Assembly (NCBI GenBank): GCA_022827225.1
Contig: JAJDTJ010000012.1
Location: 1 to 57,639 of the forward strand
DNA from: Candidatus Poribacteria bacterium
GTDB lineage: Bacteria > Poribacteria > WGA-4E > WGA-3G
Reading direction: 5' to 3'
DNA: 57,639 nucleotides
Shown here: positions 25,983 to 34,817 of the stretch, in pieces
How the letters are laid out: every line of letters begins with the position of its first letter
Position numbering within the stretch: position 1 is the stretch's first letter
The notes under the pieces: model-generated
What the model was told of the DNA's origin: nothing
The model's database searches: none
What the model saw: only the letters and a program-made list of their open reading frames with translations
Translations under genes and position numbers: made by a program

Positions 25983-27326
25983 ATGAACACATCAAAACAG
26001 CTTTCACGTCGAACATTTCTACGTGGCTTAGGGGTTACTGTCGCGCTACCGTGGTTGGAAGCGATGGGACCTGTTACCTCATGGGCAGCCGCGCCTGCAA
26101 ACGCAACACAGATAGTCCCGAATCGGATGGCATTTCTTTATGTACCGAACGGGAAGATTATGGAGGATTGGACTCCGACGCAGGTAGGTGCTGATTATGA
26201 ACTTACAGAGATTCTGAAACCGTTAGCGAATGTGAAAGATAAAACGCTTGTGCTCAGCGGTTTAACAGCTGATAAGGCACGCGCCAACGGCGACGGTGGC
26301 GGCGATCACGCGCGAGCGATGGCAGCCTTTCTGACAGGCGCCCAACCCCGTAAAACCGACGGTTCCGATATTCACGCTGGAATCTCCGTTGACCAAGCCG
26401 CAGCATCACATATCGGGAAACAGACCCGTCTCCCCTCGTTAGAACTCGGCATCGATCCCGGGTATAGATCAGGGAATTGCGATTCCGGTTACAGCTGCGT
26501 CTACTCAGCAACGATGTCGTGGCGTTCCGCAACGCAACCGCTCCCGAAAGAGGTTAATCCGAAACTTGCGTTTGAACGCCTATTTTCGACTATGCCGGAT
26601 ACCGAACGGGTCCAACGCGATCAACAGCGAAAAAGTATCCTCGATTTTGTCATGCAGGACTCCAAGGATTTGATCCGTCAAGTCAGCGGAAACGATGTGC
26701 GTAAACTTGATGAGTACTTCTCCGCTATTCGGGACATAGAACTGCGAATTGACGCAGCCGAGAAGTTCCCAGCACTCGAAAGACCCGATTACATCGCACC
26801 TGAAGAAATTCCTAAAGACTTCCAAGAGCACGTCCGACTCATGATGGACCTGATTGTTCTTGCCTTCCAGACAGATGTGACCCGTGTCGTGACTTTTACG
26901 TTAGCAAATGAAGGGAGCAATAAGTCGTATCCGGATGTCAATGTCACTGATGGGCATCATTACCTGTCGCATCACCGTGGTGACGAGGAGAAAATAGAAA
27001 AAATCCGTAAAATCGATATCTACCATACGCAACAGTTGGCATACTTCTTGGAAAAACTGGACGCCATTCCTGAAGGCGATGGTTCGTTGTTAGACCATTC
27101 CATGATTGCGTATGGGAGCGGAAACGCAGATGGCAATCGACACAGCCACCACGATCTCCCGATTCTGCTTGCGGGTTCTGGTTGCGGCACACTCAAAACG
27201 GGTCGCCATATCCGCTATCCGAAAGAGACACCGCTTAACAATCTCTGGTTGTCAATGCTGAACCGTATGGATGTAGATTTGGCAAAATTAGGCGATAGTA
27301 CTGGCAGTTTGCGAGATCTCTCTTAA
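25983..27326 (+). CDS. DUF1552 protein, Tat-exported
   Basis: The protein has 447 residues, starting MNTSKQLSRRTFLRGLGVTV with a twin-arginine leader ending near SWAAAPA. The body is a DUF1552 protein: RMAFLYVPNGKIMEDWTP, LKPLANVKDKTLVLSGL, DGGGDHARAMAAFLTGAQPR, GISVDQAAASHIGKQTRLPS, and NADGNRHSHHDLPILLAGSG near the end. DUF1552 proteins resemble the sulfatase/alkaline-phosphatase-like DUF1501 group, but no reaction is established. In planctomycetes they normally sit next to DUF1592 proteins; here the partner is at 18634 with four genes between. AGGTGG precedes the ATG, and a strong terminator follows. Confidence 0.92.
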   Translation: MNTSKQLSRRTFLRGLGVTVALPWLEAMGPVTSWAAAPANATQIVPNRMAFLYVPNGKIMEDWTPTQVGADYELTEILKPLANVKDKTLVLSGLTADKARANGDGGGDHARAMAAFLTGAQPRKTDGSDIHAGISVDQAAASHIGKQTRLPSLELGIDPGYRSGNCDSGYSCVYSATMSWRSATQPLPKEVNPKLAFERLFSTMPDTERVQRDQQRKSILDFVMQDSKDLIRQVSGNDVRKLDEYFSAIRDIELRIDAAEKFPALERPDYIAPEEIPKDFQEHVRLMMDLIVLAFQTDVTRVVTFTLANEGSNKSYPDVNVTDGHHYLSHHRGDEEKIEKIRKIDIYHTQQLAYFLEKLDAIPEGDGSLLDHSMIAYGSGNADGNRHSHHDLPILLAGSGCGTLKTGRHIRYPKETPLNNLWLSMLNRMDVDLAKLGDSTGSLRDLS

Positions 27327-27350
27327 GATCACAGTTTCTCACGTATTTTT

Positions 27351-27402
27351 GGCGAGGTTTTCTGGGGAAAATACCCCAGCAAAACACCTCGCCATTTTTT
27401 TT
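27351..27402 (+). terminator. Rho-independent terminator after the DUF1552 gene
   Basis: GGCGAGGT (27351-27358) pairs with ACCTCGCC (27385-27392). An inner stem CTGGGG/CCCCAG supports it, and a run of eight T follows after one A. It starts 24 bases after the stop codon. Confidence 0.85.
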
Positions 27403-27458
27403 GTCCCCCATTCCCTCTTTACTACAAACATTAGCAACTGTCTACGCAAGATACATAG

Positions 27459-27525
27459 CACTCCTACAGAGTGTCAGAGTTTGGATAGACCATTTTTTTC
27501 TATAGACATAACACTCCTACGGAGT
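27459..27525. repeat. Two copies of a short palindromic 'CACTCC' repeat
   Basis: CACTC-CTACA-GAGTG at 27459-27473 and ACTCC-TAC-GGAGT at 27513-27525 each follow the phrase ATA(G/A)CA. Related copies occur at 36116-36132 and 36165-36181. They look like a REP-type intergenic repeat family of this genome. Confidence 0.6.
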
Positions 27526-27983
27526 AGGGATTTTTCTACGGGTTGCTTGCGTGCGTGAAACTCGGGCAAGAATATCCACGCCTTTGAAACGCAATGCTCA
27601 CGAAACAAGGAAGGAAATTCTTTCTCACTCTGCCTTCAGATGCCTTCAGAGGTGCGCCGATTTCTACTCAAATTTTATCTTTTCGTTAATACCTTCCGAG
27701 TGCCAAATCTGGATTGTAAAGAAGTAACAATGTCCTTTCTGGGTCAATGCTGCCGAAATTATCAGATGCGTCCATCCTTGAAATGTAAAACCGATCCGCT
27801 AAATCTTTGGTGTTAGATTTTCGAGATTTACAGCCCTCAAACCAACGTATTACACGGGTTCTCTTCAAAATATCATTACTTTGGAAAAACATATTTGATA
27901 ATGGGTCTCATTATCGTTAGTTGTAAATTGGGCAATATTTGGATAGGGTTAATTTTTCGGACGCAAAAGTTGTTGAAGTGGAT

Positions 27984-29888
27984 TTACCAATCTTTAAATG
28001 GGAAGATTCGGGTCTCCGTCGCCATCCCATAGAAGCTCCATAAACTGCCTGCAACGAATTCGCCGAGGATCAAACCGAGGAAGAACGGTGCTGCTTTCCG
28101 GTGGAGTTGTAATCCGCCCTGTTTAATAATCAACCATTTTGCGATTGTGCTAATCACGAGCGAGATCCAGAGCCAGTTCATACACCAATCCGCTGCCCCG
28201 GAAACAGCGTAACCGACAGCATGGAAGGGCCACCAGAAGAAGCGCATCCGTAGGAACATCAGAAGAAACGTGAACCCCATCCCGATCCCCATAAAGGTTA
28301 CTTCGGGGATGTTCGTGCCTGTCGGGAAATTGAGTTGTTGCTGGAGCCGATTGAACGGGTGGCGCGCGAAACTTCCGGCGGACCCGAACCGATACACGTC
28401 ATGCAAATATGCCCAGAAAGAGCCGATTGAACCGACAACCACCGCTAAAAGCATCACCCAAACGAGTGGTTTCGGATTAAATCGCGCCCGTGAAGCGAGT
28501 TGGAAGCCTTCGAGTTGATGTGGCATCGGATGACTACGGTGTGCACGATTAAAAAAGAAGAGAAAAGAGAGTGCAGTTAGGTTAGAGCCTCCCATGCGGC
28601 GTGTTCCTAAGATCGTCGGCAAAGCATAATCTGGTCCCATGAAATGTAGATCATGCGCGGGTGCCCCGGATTCGACGCGCATGCGCGTGATTCCGGTCGA
28701 CAATGCGAAATACATGACGAAAAAGGTGATCCCGAGTGAAATGCTGATGCCTATCTTCACAGAAAATGCTATGAGATAGATACACCCCAATACAATACCG
28801 ATGATAGCCGTCCGGTACTGCATGGGTTCAACCGATTCGTCAAGACTTGAGCGTCCCGTAGTGACCTGTTTAAAAACTTCAGCGAGATATTTACGGCTTG
28901 CCCAAACTGCGAAAATTGCGAGCCCAAGATATGCCCCCAAAGACTGCTGTCTGTCATAAGGAAATCCGGGGAGTCCTCGAACCCCGACAATTGCGCCACC
29001 GACCCGTTGCATCTTGCGGAATAGATAAAAGAACCAACAAGAAAACGACAAATCTAAAGGCATAAAGAATCCGAGTCCAATTACAAACGGATAGATAGAG
29101 AAGGGTGTCCAACCGATGGCGTTCCACGGTTTTTCAGTGAAAAATTGGCTGATATTCCGAAATCGAACCCCGACGATAGGGATCGTCGGAAAGAGGTAAC
29201 TAAATCCGTTAATAAGGTTCAGGATTGAAACGAGGATAAATGCTGTCCAAAACGGCTTCCCTCGGAAGAAGTTAGCCCCGCTGTCGCGCGTCATTTCTAA
29301 CGGGAGTTGGATGATTGGATAGGCGAGTTTCTCGCGTTCTGTCCACTGCTTGCGTAGGACCACGTTGATACACAGCATCACAAAGAGGAGTGCAAGAATA
29401 AAACTTGTCCACCACAACGTTGGACCTAACCATGCCTTCAAAACCTCTATATTGTAAAGCGTGGACTGCCCTTCGTAAAATCCCTCCAAAACCTGTTTAT
29501 CTTCGACTGTTGCCCATGTCGGCATGTAGCGGTGGAGAAGTTCTCGCCACTCGTTCTCAGGCGTATCAAACCAGAAGACGTGCCCGATCATTGGGATAAG
29601 AACTTGCGTGTGATCGTGTGATGCGACAGCACTCGCCATACAAAGCATCACGTAGATAACGAGCAATTCACCGTGTGTCAATGCCCACTGCCGTTTCACC
29701 TGTCGTAGCAACAAATTGAGCAGTGTAATAACAAACACAAAGAAGACAGCATTGAAAAAGAGCGACATCGTCGTCGGAAAGAGTCCCCACCAGACCATCT
29801 CCGTGTACATAATCCAATAGCAGTTGATCGGAATAAGAATAAGTGCTAATGTAATTGATTTCAGAGTGACACCGCGGGTCAAAGGCAT
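27984..29888 (-). CDS. DUF6785-type polytopic membrane protein (OPT-like)
   Basis: This 634-residue protein has about 12-14 hydrophobic helices and begins MPLTRGVTLKSITLALILIP. The phrases LTHGELLVIYVMLCMASAVA, SHDHTQVLIPMIG, EREKLAYPIIQLPLEMT and SAGAPAHDLHFMGPDYAL-like VESGAPAHDLHFMGPDYALP are typical of the DUF6785/DUF6784 proteins, which resemble oligopeptide (OPT) transporters. No substrate is known. AGGAG lies before the ATG and overlaps the last bases of the CRTAC1-like gene, so this is the last gene of a four-gene operon. It may import or export a product handled by the secreted partners upstream. Confidence 0.75.
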   Translation of the reverse strand: MPLTRGVTLKSITLALILIPINCYWIMYTEMVWWGLFPTTMSLFFNAVFFVFVITLLNLLLRQVKRQWALTHGELLVIYVMLCMASAVASHDHTQVLIPMIGHVFWFDTPENEWRELLHRYMPTWATVEDKQVLEGFYEGQSTLYNIEVLKAWLGPTLWWTSFILALLFVMLCINVVLRKQWTEREKLAYPIIQLPLEMTRDSGANFFRGKPFWTAFILVSILNLINGFSYLFPTIPIVGVRFRNISQFFTEKPWNAIGWTPFSIYPFVIGLGFFMPLDLSFSCWFFYLFRKMQRVGGAIVGVRGLPGFPYDRQQSLGAYLGLAIFAVWASRKYLAEVFKQVTTGRSSLDESVEPMQYRTAIIGIVLGCIYLIAFSVKIGISISLGITFFVMYFALSTGITRMRVESGAPAHDLHFMGPDYALPTILGTRRMGGSNLTALSFLFFFNRAHRSHPMPHQLEGFQLASRARFNPKPLVWVMLLAVVVGSIGSFWAYLHDVYRFGSAGSFARHPFNRLQQQLNFPTGTNIPEVTFMGIGMGFTFLLMFLRMRFFWWPFHAVGYAVSGAADWCMNWLWISLVISTIAKWLIIKQGGLQLHRKAAPFFLGLILGEFVAGSLWSFYGMATETRIFPFKDW

Positions 29889-29897
29889 TTGGAGCTC

Positions 29898-32045
29898 CTA
29901 CTGTCTTCTCAGTATTTCGTTTGGTGCTTTGAGCATCTTTACAATTTCCGAGTGCCCTTTTGATTCTGCGAGTGTCAAGGCTGTTTCACCGCTCCCATTT
30001 TTCAAGGTGGGATCGGCGCGGTTTTTGAGGAGAAACGCGACGATATCGGTATATCCGCGCCACGCCGCATACATCAACGCCGTTTCACCGGTCCGGTTTT
30101 GGGTGTTTACCGCTGCGCCTTTTTCTATGAAGTGTTTGGTTATCTCCAGATTTCCTGTCTTATTGATAATGAAAATCAGAGGTGTATTGCCGTTGGCATC
30201 TGTTATGTTCACATCTGCCCCATTTTCGATGAGAAACATCACCGTCCGGATGTCTCCTTTCTCGGCTGCGATGCGTAACGGTGTCCGCCCTACCGCATCT
30301 TTTAGATTTACATCAATGTTCATATCACGAAGGGTTGAGACATCCCTTGTCCAGACTGCTTTGAAGAGTATATCCTCTGGTGTATCGGCAAATTCGGAGA
30401 TGATATGTTCTTGATTTGCAGGTAGGTTTTCAAAGACTTGCCTAACGCCGCTCTGCCATCGGACCTCAAGCCTATCGACGGTTGTCTTAGTACCTAACCC
30501 AAAATAGCAGCGCGCATCGTGGCTGGATAGATAACTTGACGCTGGATTGACTTCTCGTATCTGTGTCCGTTCACCTGCTGTTAAAGTGAGGTGTGTTCCT
30601 ATTCCATCCCGATTACTGATAACACCGACGGTTTTAATGGACACATAGTTATTTTGTGTTTTCGCTTCATTTCGCAACAAGGTGGCGGGCCCGTTAGATT
30701 GTGTAACGAGCATATCAATATCTCCATCGTTATCATAATCGCCAAAGAGTGCGCCTCGGCTAACCGCAACGTTCTGAAAATAGGCACCAGCACTCTCAGA
30801 GACCTCCTGAAATGTGCCATCTCGTTTATTATGGAACAGTTGATCGGGTTGACGATAGGTTAGGATATCGTGTGTGTCTTCAATGTTGTCGAGGATATGC
30901 CCATTAGCGATGAAAAGGTCCAACCATCCGTCGCTATCGGCATCAAAGAACCCTGTGCCGAACCCGACGTAAAGGTAGCTCTCTTTACCGAGCCGCGCCT
31001 CATAAATTACGTCCGTAAAGGTGCCGTCGCCGTTGTTGCGATAGAGTGCGTTGGTTTCATAAGAGAGATTGGTGACAAAAATATCGAACCATCCATCGCC
31101 GTTATAGTCGCCGGTGGTAACTCCCATACCGGCTTGCGCGACGCCGTTGAAACTGTAAGCACATCCTGCGAGGAGCGATATCTCACTGAATGTCCCATCG
31201 CCGTTGTTATAGAAGAAATCGTTTCGGGTGTCGTCGTTTGCCACGTAAAGGTCCGGCGCGCCGTCGTTGTTGAAGTCAGCTGAAACGACCCCTAACCCCT
31301 TCCCGTGAAACGGACCGCCGATGTTACCAACACCGGTTTCTTGACTGACATCGGTAAAGGTGCCGTTGCCGTTGTTGCGATAGAGTCGGTCGGGTGCGCC
31401 TTCAAATAGGGATGGATGGCAATAGGTGTGGACTCCCTCCTCACCACAGGGTGGATATGGCACCTCCACTGAATAGACGAGATAATTAACAACAAACAGG
31501 TCGAGGTATCCATCCAAATTATAATCGAGGAAACAGGCACTACTGCTCCATCCGGGGTCCCCGACCCCTGCGGATGTTGTGACATCAGTAAAGGTGCCGT
31601 TGCCGTTGTTGCGATAGAGGACATTGGCTCCGAAATTGGTTACATATAGATCAACGTTGCCATCGTTATCGTAATCTGCGCATGCAACGCCTTGTCCATA
31701 GTTATTTCGGTTTTCGACCTTCGCAGTCGCAGTGATGTCAGTAAAGGTGCCATCCCGATTGTTTTGATAGAGTGTGCTCGTCGCCTGTTTTGTCGATGGT
31801 GGTGTATCCCAGTAACCGCTGTTGACGAGGTAGATGTCGAGGTAGCCGTCATTATTTGCGTCAAAGAACGCGCCGCCAGCACCGAGGGTTTCAGGGATGT
31901 GGAATGCGCCTTCAGCACCGTTAATGTGTCGAAAACTGATGCCAGCCTCCTCGGTTACATCAACGAATTGAATCGCTGCGACGGAAAATAGAGGCAAAAC
32001 ATAGATAAGAGATACAATCAGGGGAAATCTTATTTTATTTTTCAT
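29898..32045 (-). CDS. CRTAC1-like FG-GAP/UnbV protein with ankyrin repeats
   Basis: The 715-residue protein has a signal peptide (FPLIVSLIYVLPLFSVAAIQ). The first 450 residues are an integrin-like FG-GAP/VCBS propeller with calcium loops of the form DxNxDGxxD (FFDANNDGYLDIYLVNSGYW, DYDNDGNVDLYVTN, DFNNDGAPDLYVAND). An ASPIC/UnbV domain follows at about 480-560 (SSHDARCYFGLGTKTTVDRL, EVRWQSGVRQVFENLPA). Four ankyrin repeats close the protein (GRTPLRIAAEKGDIRTVMFL, GNTPLIFIINKTG, GETALMYAAWRGYTDIVAFL). Fusing ankyrins, usually intracellular, to an exported propeller is uncommon. It overlaps the SUMF1-fold gene by 11 bases. Confidence 0.9.
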   Translation of the reverse strand: MKNKIRFPLIVSLIYVLPLFSVAAIQFVDVTEEAGISFRHINGAEGAFHIPETLGAGGAFFDANNDGYLDIYLVNSGYWDTPPSTKQATSTLYQNNRDGTFTDITATAKVENRNNYGQGVACADYDNDGNVDLYVTNFGANVLYRNNGNGTFTDVTTSAGVGDPGWSSSACFLDYNLDGYLDLFVVNYLVYSVEVPYPPCGEEGVHTYCHPSLFEGAPDRLYRNNGNGTFTDVSQETGVGNIGGPFHGKGLGVVSADFNNDGAPDLYVANDDTRNDFFYNNGDGTFSEISLLAGCAYSFNGVAQAGMGVTTGDYNGDGWFDIFVTNLSYETNALYRNNGDGTFTDVIYEARLGKESYLYVGFGTGFFDADSDGWLDLFIANGHILDNIEDTHDILTYRQPDQLFHNKRDGTFQEVSESAGAYFQNVAVSRGALFGDYDNDGDIDMLVTQSNGPATLLRNEAKTQNNYVSIKTVGVISNRDGIGTHLTLTAGERTQIREVNPASSYLSSHDARCYFGLGTKTTVDRLEVRWQSGVRQVFENLPANQEHIISEFADTPEDILFKAVWTRDVSTLRDMNIDVNLKDAVGRTPLRIAAEKGDIRTVMFLIENGADVNITDANGNTPLIFIINKTGNLEITKHFIEKGAAVNTQNRTGETALMYAAWRGYTDIVAFLLKNRADPTLKNGSGETALTLAESKGHSEIVKMLKAPNEILRRQ

Positions 32046-32901
32046 GCGCGGGTGTTGCGTCCTTAGCGAGACGAAATCCGATGAAACTGGTACCGATTGC
32101 TGGATATTGCCCGATCCGCGTGGAACACCGGGCGAGCATTTCTGGATTTAACCATGAACCGCCTTTCACAACACGCCGACTTCCAACTGCTGGTCCCTTC
32201 GGGTTTCGATCAGGGCTGCGGCGATAGTAGGTGTCCGAATACCGGTCAGCGACCCACTCCCAGACGTTGCCTGCCATGTCATGCGCGCCGTATGGACTTG
32301 CCCCAGTCGGGTGCGTTCCGACCGGTTGCAAATGCGATCCCGACTGTTTCCAAACGTTCGCGTGGCGGGTTACGTCTCTAATGCGTTGTGTGAAGGCATC
32401 TCCCCAGGGCCACCGCTTAGCTGCGGTTCCACGTGCGGCTTTTTCCCATTCGGCTTCGGTAGGGAGCCGCATCCGGTGCCACGCTGCATAGGCAACAGCA
32501 GAATCCCATGAGACCCCAACGACGGGGTAATCCGGCTTCGTTTTAGCAATCTCGGGCCAGGTGCCGAACGTCTCGCCATAACTGATAGGGGTATGTTCAC
32601 CGCCGGTGCCACCGCTTTCAACCCAAAACGGATAATATTCGGCGTTGGTCACCTCAGTCTTACCGATATAGTAGGCATCAAGATGGATTTCATGCGCAGG
32701 TGCTTCGTTCGGAAGATCGTCATCACTGCCCATCGTAAAGGTGCCAGCAGGGATAAGACAAAGGTCGGGTTCAGCGAACGCATAAGGCAAAAGACCGACA
32801 ATTGTGGAAAGGAGGATTAGAAGTTTTATAAACAGACAGGAGCAGGTTTCAGCCCACATAGCCGTTTTTTTTCTATTTCGACTTTGATGTAAGACGTTCA
32901 T
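32035..32901 (-). CDS. SUMF1/FGE-fold secreted protein, lacking FGE cysteines
   Basis: Starts at 32949, 32901 and 32859 are all possible; 32901 gives a basic N-region before the hydrophobic segment CLFIKLLILLSTIVGLLPYA. The fold is clear: LIPAGTFTMGSDDDLPNEAP, KTEVTNAEYYPFWVESGG, PVVGVSWDSAVAYAAWH, MRLPTEAEWEKAARG, GNVWEWVADRYSD, RRVVKGGSWLNPEMLARC and IGFRLAKD. These belong to the sulfatase-modifying factor/EgtB/PvdO group. True FGE needs a cysteine pair after GGSW. Here asparagine stands at the first position, so formylglycine synthesis is unlikely, and a binding or EgtB/PvdO-type role fits better. It overlaps both neighbours in the operon. Confidence 0.85.
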   Translation of the reverse strand: MNVLHQSRNRKKTAMWAETCSCLFIKLLILLSTIVGLLPYAFAEPDLCLIPAGTFTMGSDDDLPNEAPAHEIHLDAYYIGKTEVTNAEYYPFWVESGGTGGEHTPISYGETFGTWPEIAKTKPDYPVVGVSWDSAVAYAAWHRMRLPTEAEWEKAARGTAAKRWPWGDAFTQRIRDVTRHANVWKQSGSHLQPVGTHPTGASPYGAHDMAGNVWEWVADRYSDTYYRRSPDRNPKGPAVGSRRVVKGGSWLNPEMLARCSTRIGQYPAIGTSFIGFRLAKDATPAHEK

Positions 32902-34033
32902 ATTCTTGATAAATTTTCGCGGCTTCTGCGTGCTCTCCAGCAAGTTCATACGCCTTGGAAAGGTTCAGATAGAAGCGCGGTTCGGACGGTTTTAATCGGA
33001 TAGCGGTCTGGTACTGCGCGATCGCTTCAGTATACGCTTTTAACATTAGATAAACACCAGCGAGGCTATTCCGGTAAGTCGCGACATTCGGTTTATGGGC
33101 AATCACTTTTTCGTACATTATTTTTGCTTGTTGATAGTTTTGTTGTTGGAAGTGAACATAACCGAGTGCTTCATAGCCGCGCGTCTCTTGCGGTGCAAGT
33201 GCGACGTACCGCTCTAAAGATCGCGTCGCATCGTTCCACAGCTGCCGCCTCAATTGGATTCTACCGAGTCGGTACCACGCTTCGGGATCGTCGGCGTTTT
33301 GTTGCACAAACCGTTTGAGATGTGTCAACTGCTCTTCCTCAATAGCTAGCATCTCAAAACGTTGTAAACTCTTCTGTGCCGTCGCTATTTCGCCGATGCG
33401 GCGATAGGCGGTACCTAAACTAAAGTGTGCCTTCACATGGAAAGGATCGATTTCAATCAATGTTTTGAAAGTATTAATAGCGGATTGCCACGCCTCTTTC
33501 TGAAGATACGCGGCACCGAGCGTGTAATACGTCGCTCGTGAAGTCGGGTCAAGTTTAAGCGCATATTGGAGTTCAGTGATGGCAGCGTCCATCAGATTTT
33601 CACGGAAATAAGCGACCCCTAACTGCGTTCGCGCCCGAGCGTGGTCGGCATCCATCCTGACTGCTTTCTGTAAGGCTTGCACCGCTTGTGTAGGGTCAGC
33701 TAAGTAAACCAATAGCACATCACCCAATTCATAATGTGCGTCAATATAGTTTTCATCGACGATTGTAGCACGTTGAAATGCGTCAGCCGCGGCGTGGAAT
33801 TCTTCTGCGCCTTTATAGAGTAATCCGAGAACGTAGTGTGCGTCCGCTAACGCGCCATCGAGTTCAACAGCCTTCTCTAAAGCGGCTCGCGCCTTTTTTT
33901 GTTCTCCATGCGTGAGTGCGCGTAACCCGACATCGTACAGTCGTGCTGCGTCGGGATGATACCGTGGCGCGCCAATCGCAAGCAGCGCGTGGAGACATAT
34001 TAGAAGCGTGAAGGTATATTTGAATAGTTGCAT
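32873..34033 (-). CDS. Secreted tetratricopeptide-repeat protein
   Basis: This 386-residue protein has a signal peptide (MQLFKYTFTLLICLHALLAI, cleaved after GAP) and about nine 34-residue TPR units. Examples are ARAALEKAVELDGALADAHY, AADAFQRATIVDENYIDAHY, AVQALQKAVRMDADHARART, AINTFKTLIEIDPFHVKAHF and AIAQYQTAIRLKPSEPRFYL. TPR solenoids bind protein partners. As the first gene of the operon with SUMF1-fold, CRTAC1/ankyrin and DUF6785 proteins, it probably scaffolds a periplasmic complex with them. The ribosome-binding site is weak. Confidence 0.88.
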   Translation of the reverse strand: MQLFKYTFTLLICLHALLAIGAPRYHPDAARLYDVGLRALTHGEQKKARAALEKAVELDGALADAHYVLGLLYKGAEEFHAAADAFQRATIVDENYIDAHYELGDVLLVYLADPTQAVQALQKAVRMDADHARARTQLGVAYFRENLMDAAITELQYALKLDPTSRATYYTLGAAYLQKEAWQSAINTFKTLIEIDPFHVKAHFSLGTAYRRIGEIATAQKSLQRFEMLAIEEEQLTHLKRFVQQNADDPEAWYRLGRIQLRRQLWNDATRSLERYVALAPQETRGYEALGYVHFQQQNYQQAKIMYEKVIAHKPNVATYRNSLAGVYLMLKAYTEAIAQYQTAIRLKPSEPRFYLNLSKAYELAGEHAEAAKIYQEYERLTSKSK

Positions 34034-34466
34034 ACGATTCGCTTGGATTGCTTAAACAGAACGTTGAGGTATCAATTGTCCCTATTTTATTTCAAGATAC
34101 GCGCACTGTCAAGCGGAATTTATGGGTATGTGAATATTTTGGGGAGTGGATCTGTCAGAATCAGGATTTTCAGGATTAGAAACGTTTCTTGGATGCCCGG
34201 TTTCTGGAAAAGAAGAGGTCTGATGATATTCAGCAGAAAGCCTACTCACCATCACACCTCGGTTTGTATCTTCGGCTCATCTCAGGGAGATAAACACAGG
34301 TGCCAAGCCTTGGACTCTTCATAGGTGCACGCTTGATATGACTCGCCTACCTCGGAGGCATACCAACTCTGGCAATCCGATACAAATATATCAAAAGCCT
34401 CCGTAGGGGTTCGGTCACCGAACCCAAGCAGCTATCGGGCGAGGGAACCTCGCCCCTACAAATATA
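34034..34466. other. Gene-free stretch where a DGR template and reverse transcriptase would be expected
   Basis: Apart from the two hairpins I see no gene. The sequence just before the TPR gene contains an AT-rich tract and the phrase 'aatcaggattttcaggatta', which may be part of a dispersed repeat. In a complete DGR this position, after avd, would hold the template repeat and reverse transcriptase. Neither is seen. Confidence 0.5.
34407..34455. repeat. Two adjacent perfect hairpins flanked by a 13-bp direct repeat
   Basis: GGGTTCGGT-C-ACCGAACCC spans 34407-34425 and GGGCGAGG-GAA-CCTCGCCC spans 34437-34455. TACAAATATATCA occurs just before (34381-34393) and just after (about 34457-34469) the pair. 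The layout suggests a small mobile repeat with flanking duplication. It truncates the avd remnant. Confidence 0.6.
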
Positions 34467-34743
34467 TCAGGAACACTGCTTGGGTGAAAGCAACTTGAAA
34501 TCATGGCAGATCCGAATCAAGTAACGCAGTTTTTCCAATTGGACGTTAGTTTTCCGTAGCAAAAGCAGCCGATCCCGGGTATACGTGGCTTCAATAAGCA
34601 GTTCGAGCGTCCCCAGTGCGAGGTTCACAGTTTCTGTCTCCAAGTGTGAACTTCTGGGAGCGTGGAAATTTCTCTACACGTCCCAGAAGCCATATAATCA
34701 CATCGTAGAGTTTAGGAACAGCTTGAACGGTTGATGCTGCCAT
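34467..34743 (-). pseudogene. avd: avd-like DGR accessory gene, frameshifted and truncated
   Basis: Read from ATG 34743 the frame gives PKLYDVIIWLLGRVEKFPRS and QKFTLGDR. After a one-base shift near 34640 it continues ETVNLALGTLELLIEATYTR, DRLLLLRKTNVQLEKLRYLI, RICHDFKLLSPKQCS and a stop. This matches the Avd / 23S-insert four-helix-bundle family, with its usual KFPRSQ, LGDR, LLRxxNxxLEKLRxLxR and LSxKQ phrases. Intact proteins of this family are about 115-125 residues; the final helix is missing here. Avd binds the reverse transcriptase and template RNA of DGRs. It follows a DGR-type target gene, the usual order. Confidence 0.75.
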
Positions 34744-34800
34744 TTTTTAACATAAAATTTTGTAATTATCAGTTAAGTAATACCCAATTTTGGGGTCGCC

Positions 34801-34817
34801 CACCTGCTACGCAGGTG
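34801..34817 (-). repeat. Hairpin just downstream of the variable region
   Basis: CACCTGC-(3 bases)-GCAGGTG forms a perfect 7-bp stem about 36 bases beyond the expected end of the variable region. Hairpins or cruciforms at this place assist target recognition in known DGRs; here the role is inferred. Confidence 0.5.

Larger units (their letters stand above)
27327..27983. other. Intergenic region between convergent operons
   Basis: It holds the DUF1552 terminator and the two palindromic repeats. An open frame at 27686-27892 (minus, 68 codons) has no recognisable domain or ribosome-binding site, and I do not support it as a gene. No other signal is visible. Confidence 0.5.

Noticed and set aside
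27686..27892. 68-codon minus-strand open frame
   Set aside because: No recognisable motif or ribosome-binding site and it lies among intergenic repeats.
34034..34466. Possible DGR template repeat or reverse transcriptase after avd
   Set aside because: No sequence here resembles the variable region and there is no open frame of adequate length.
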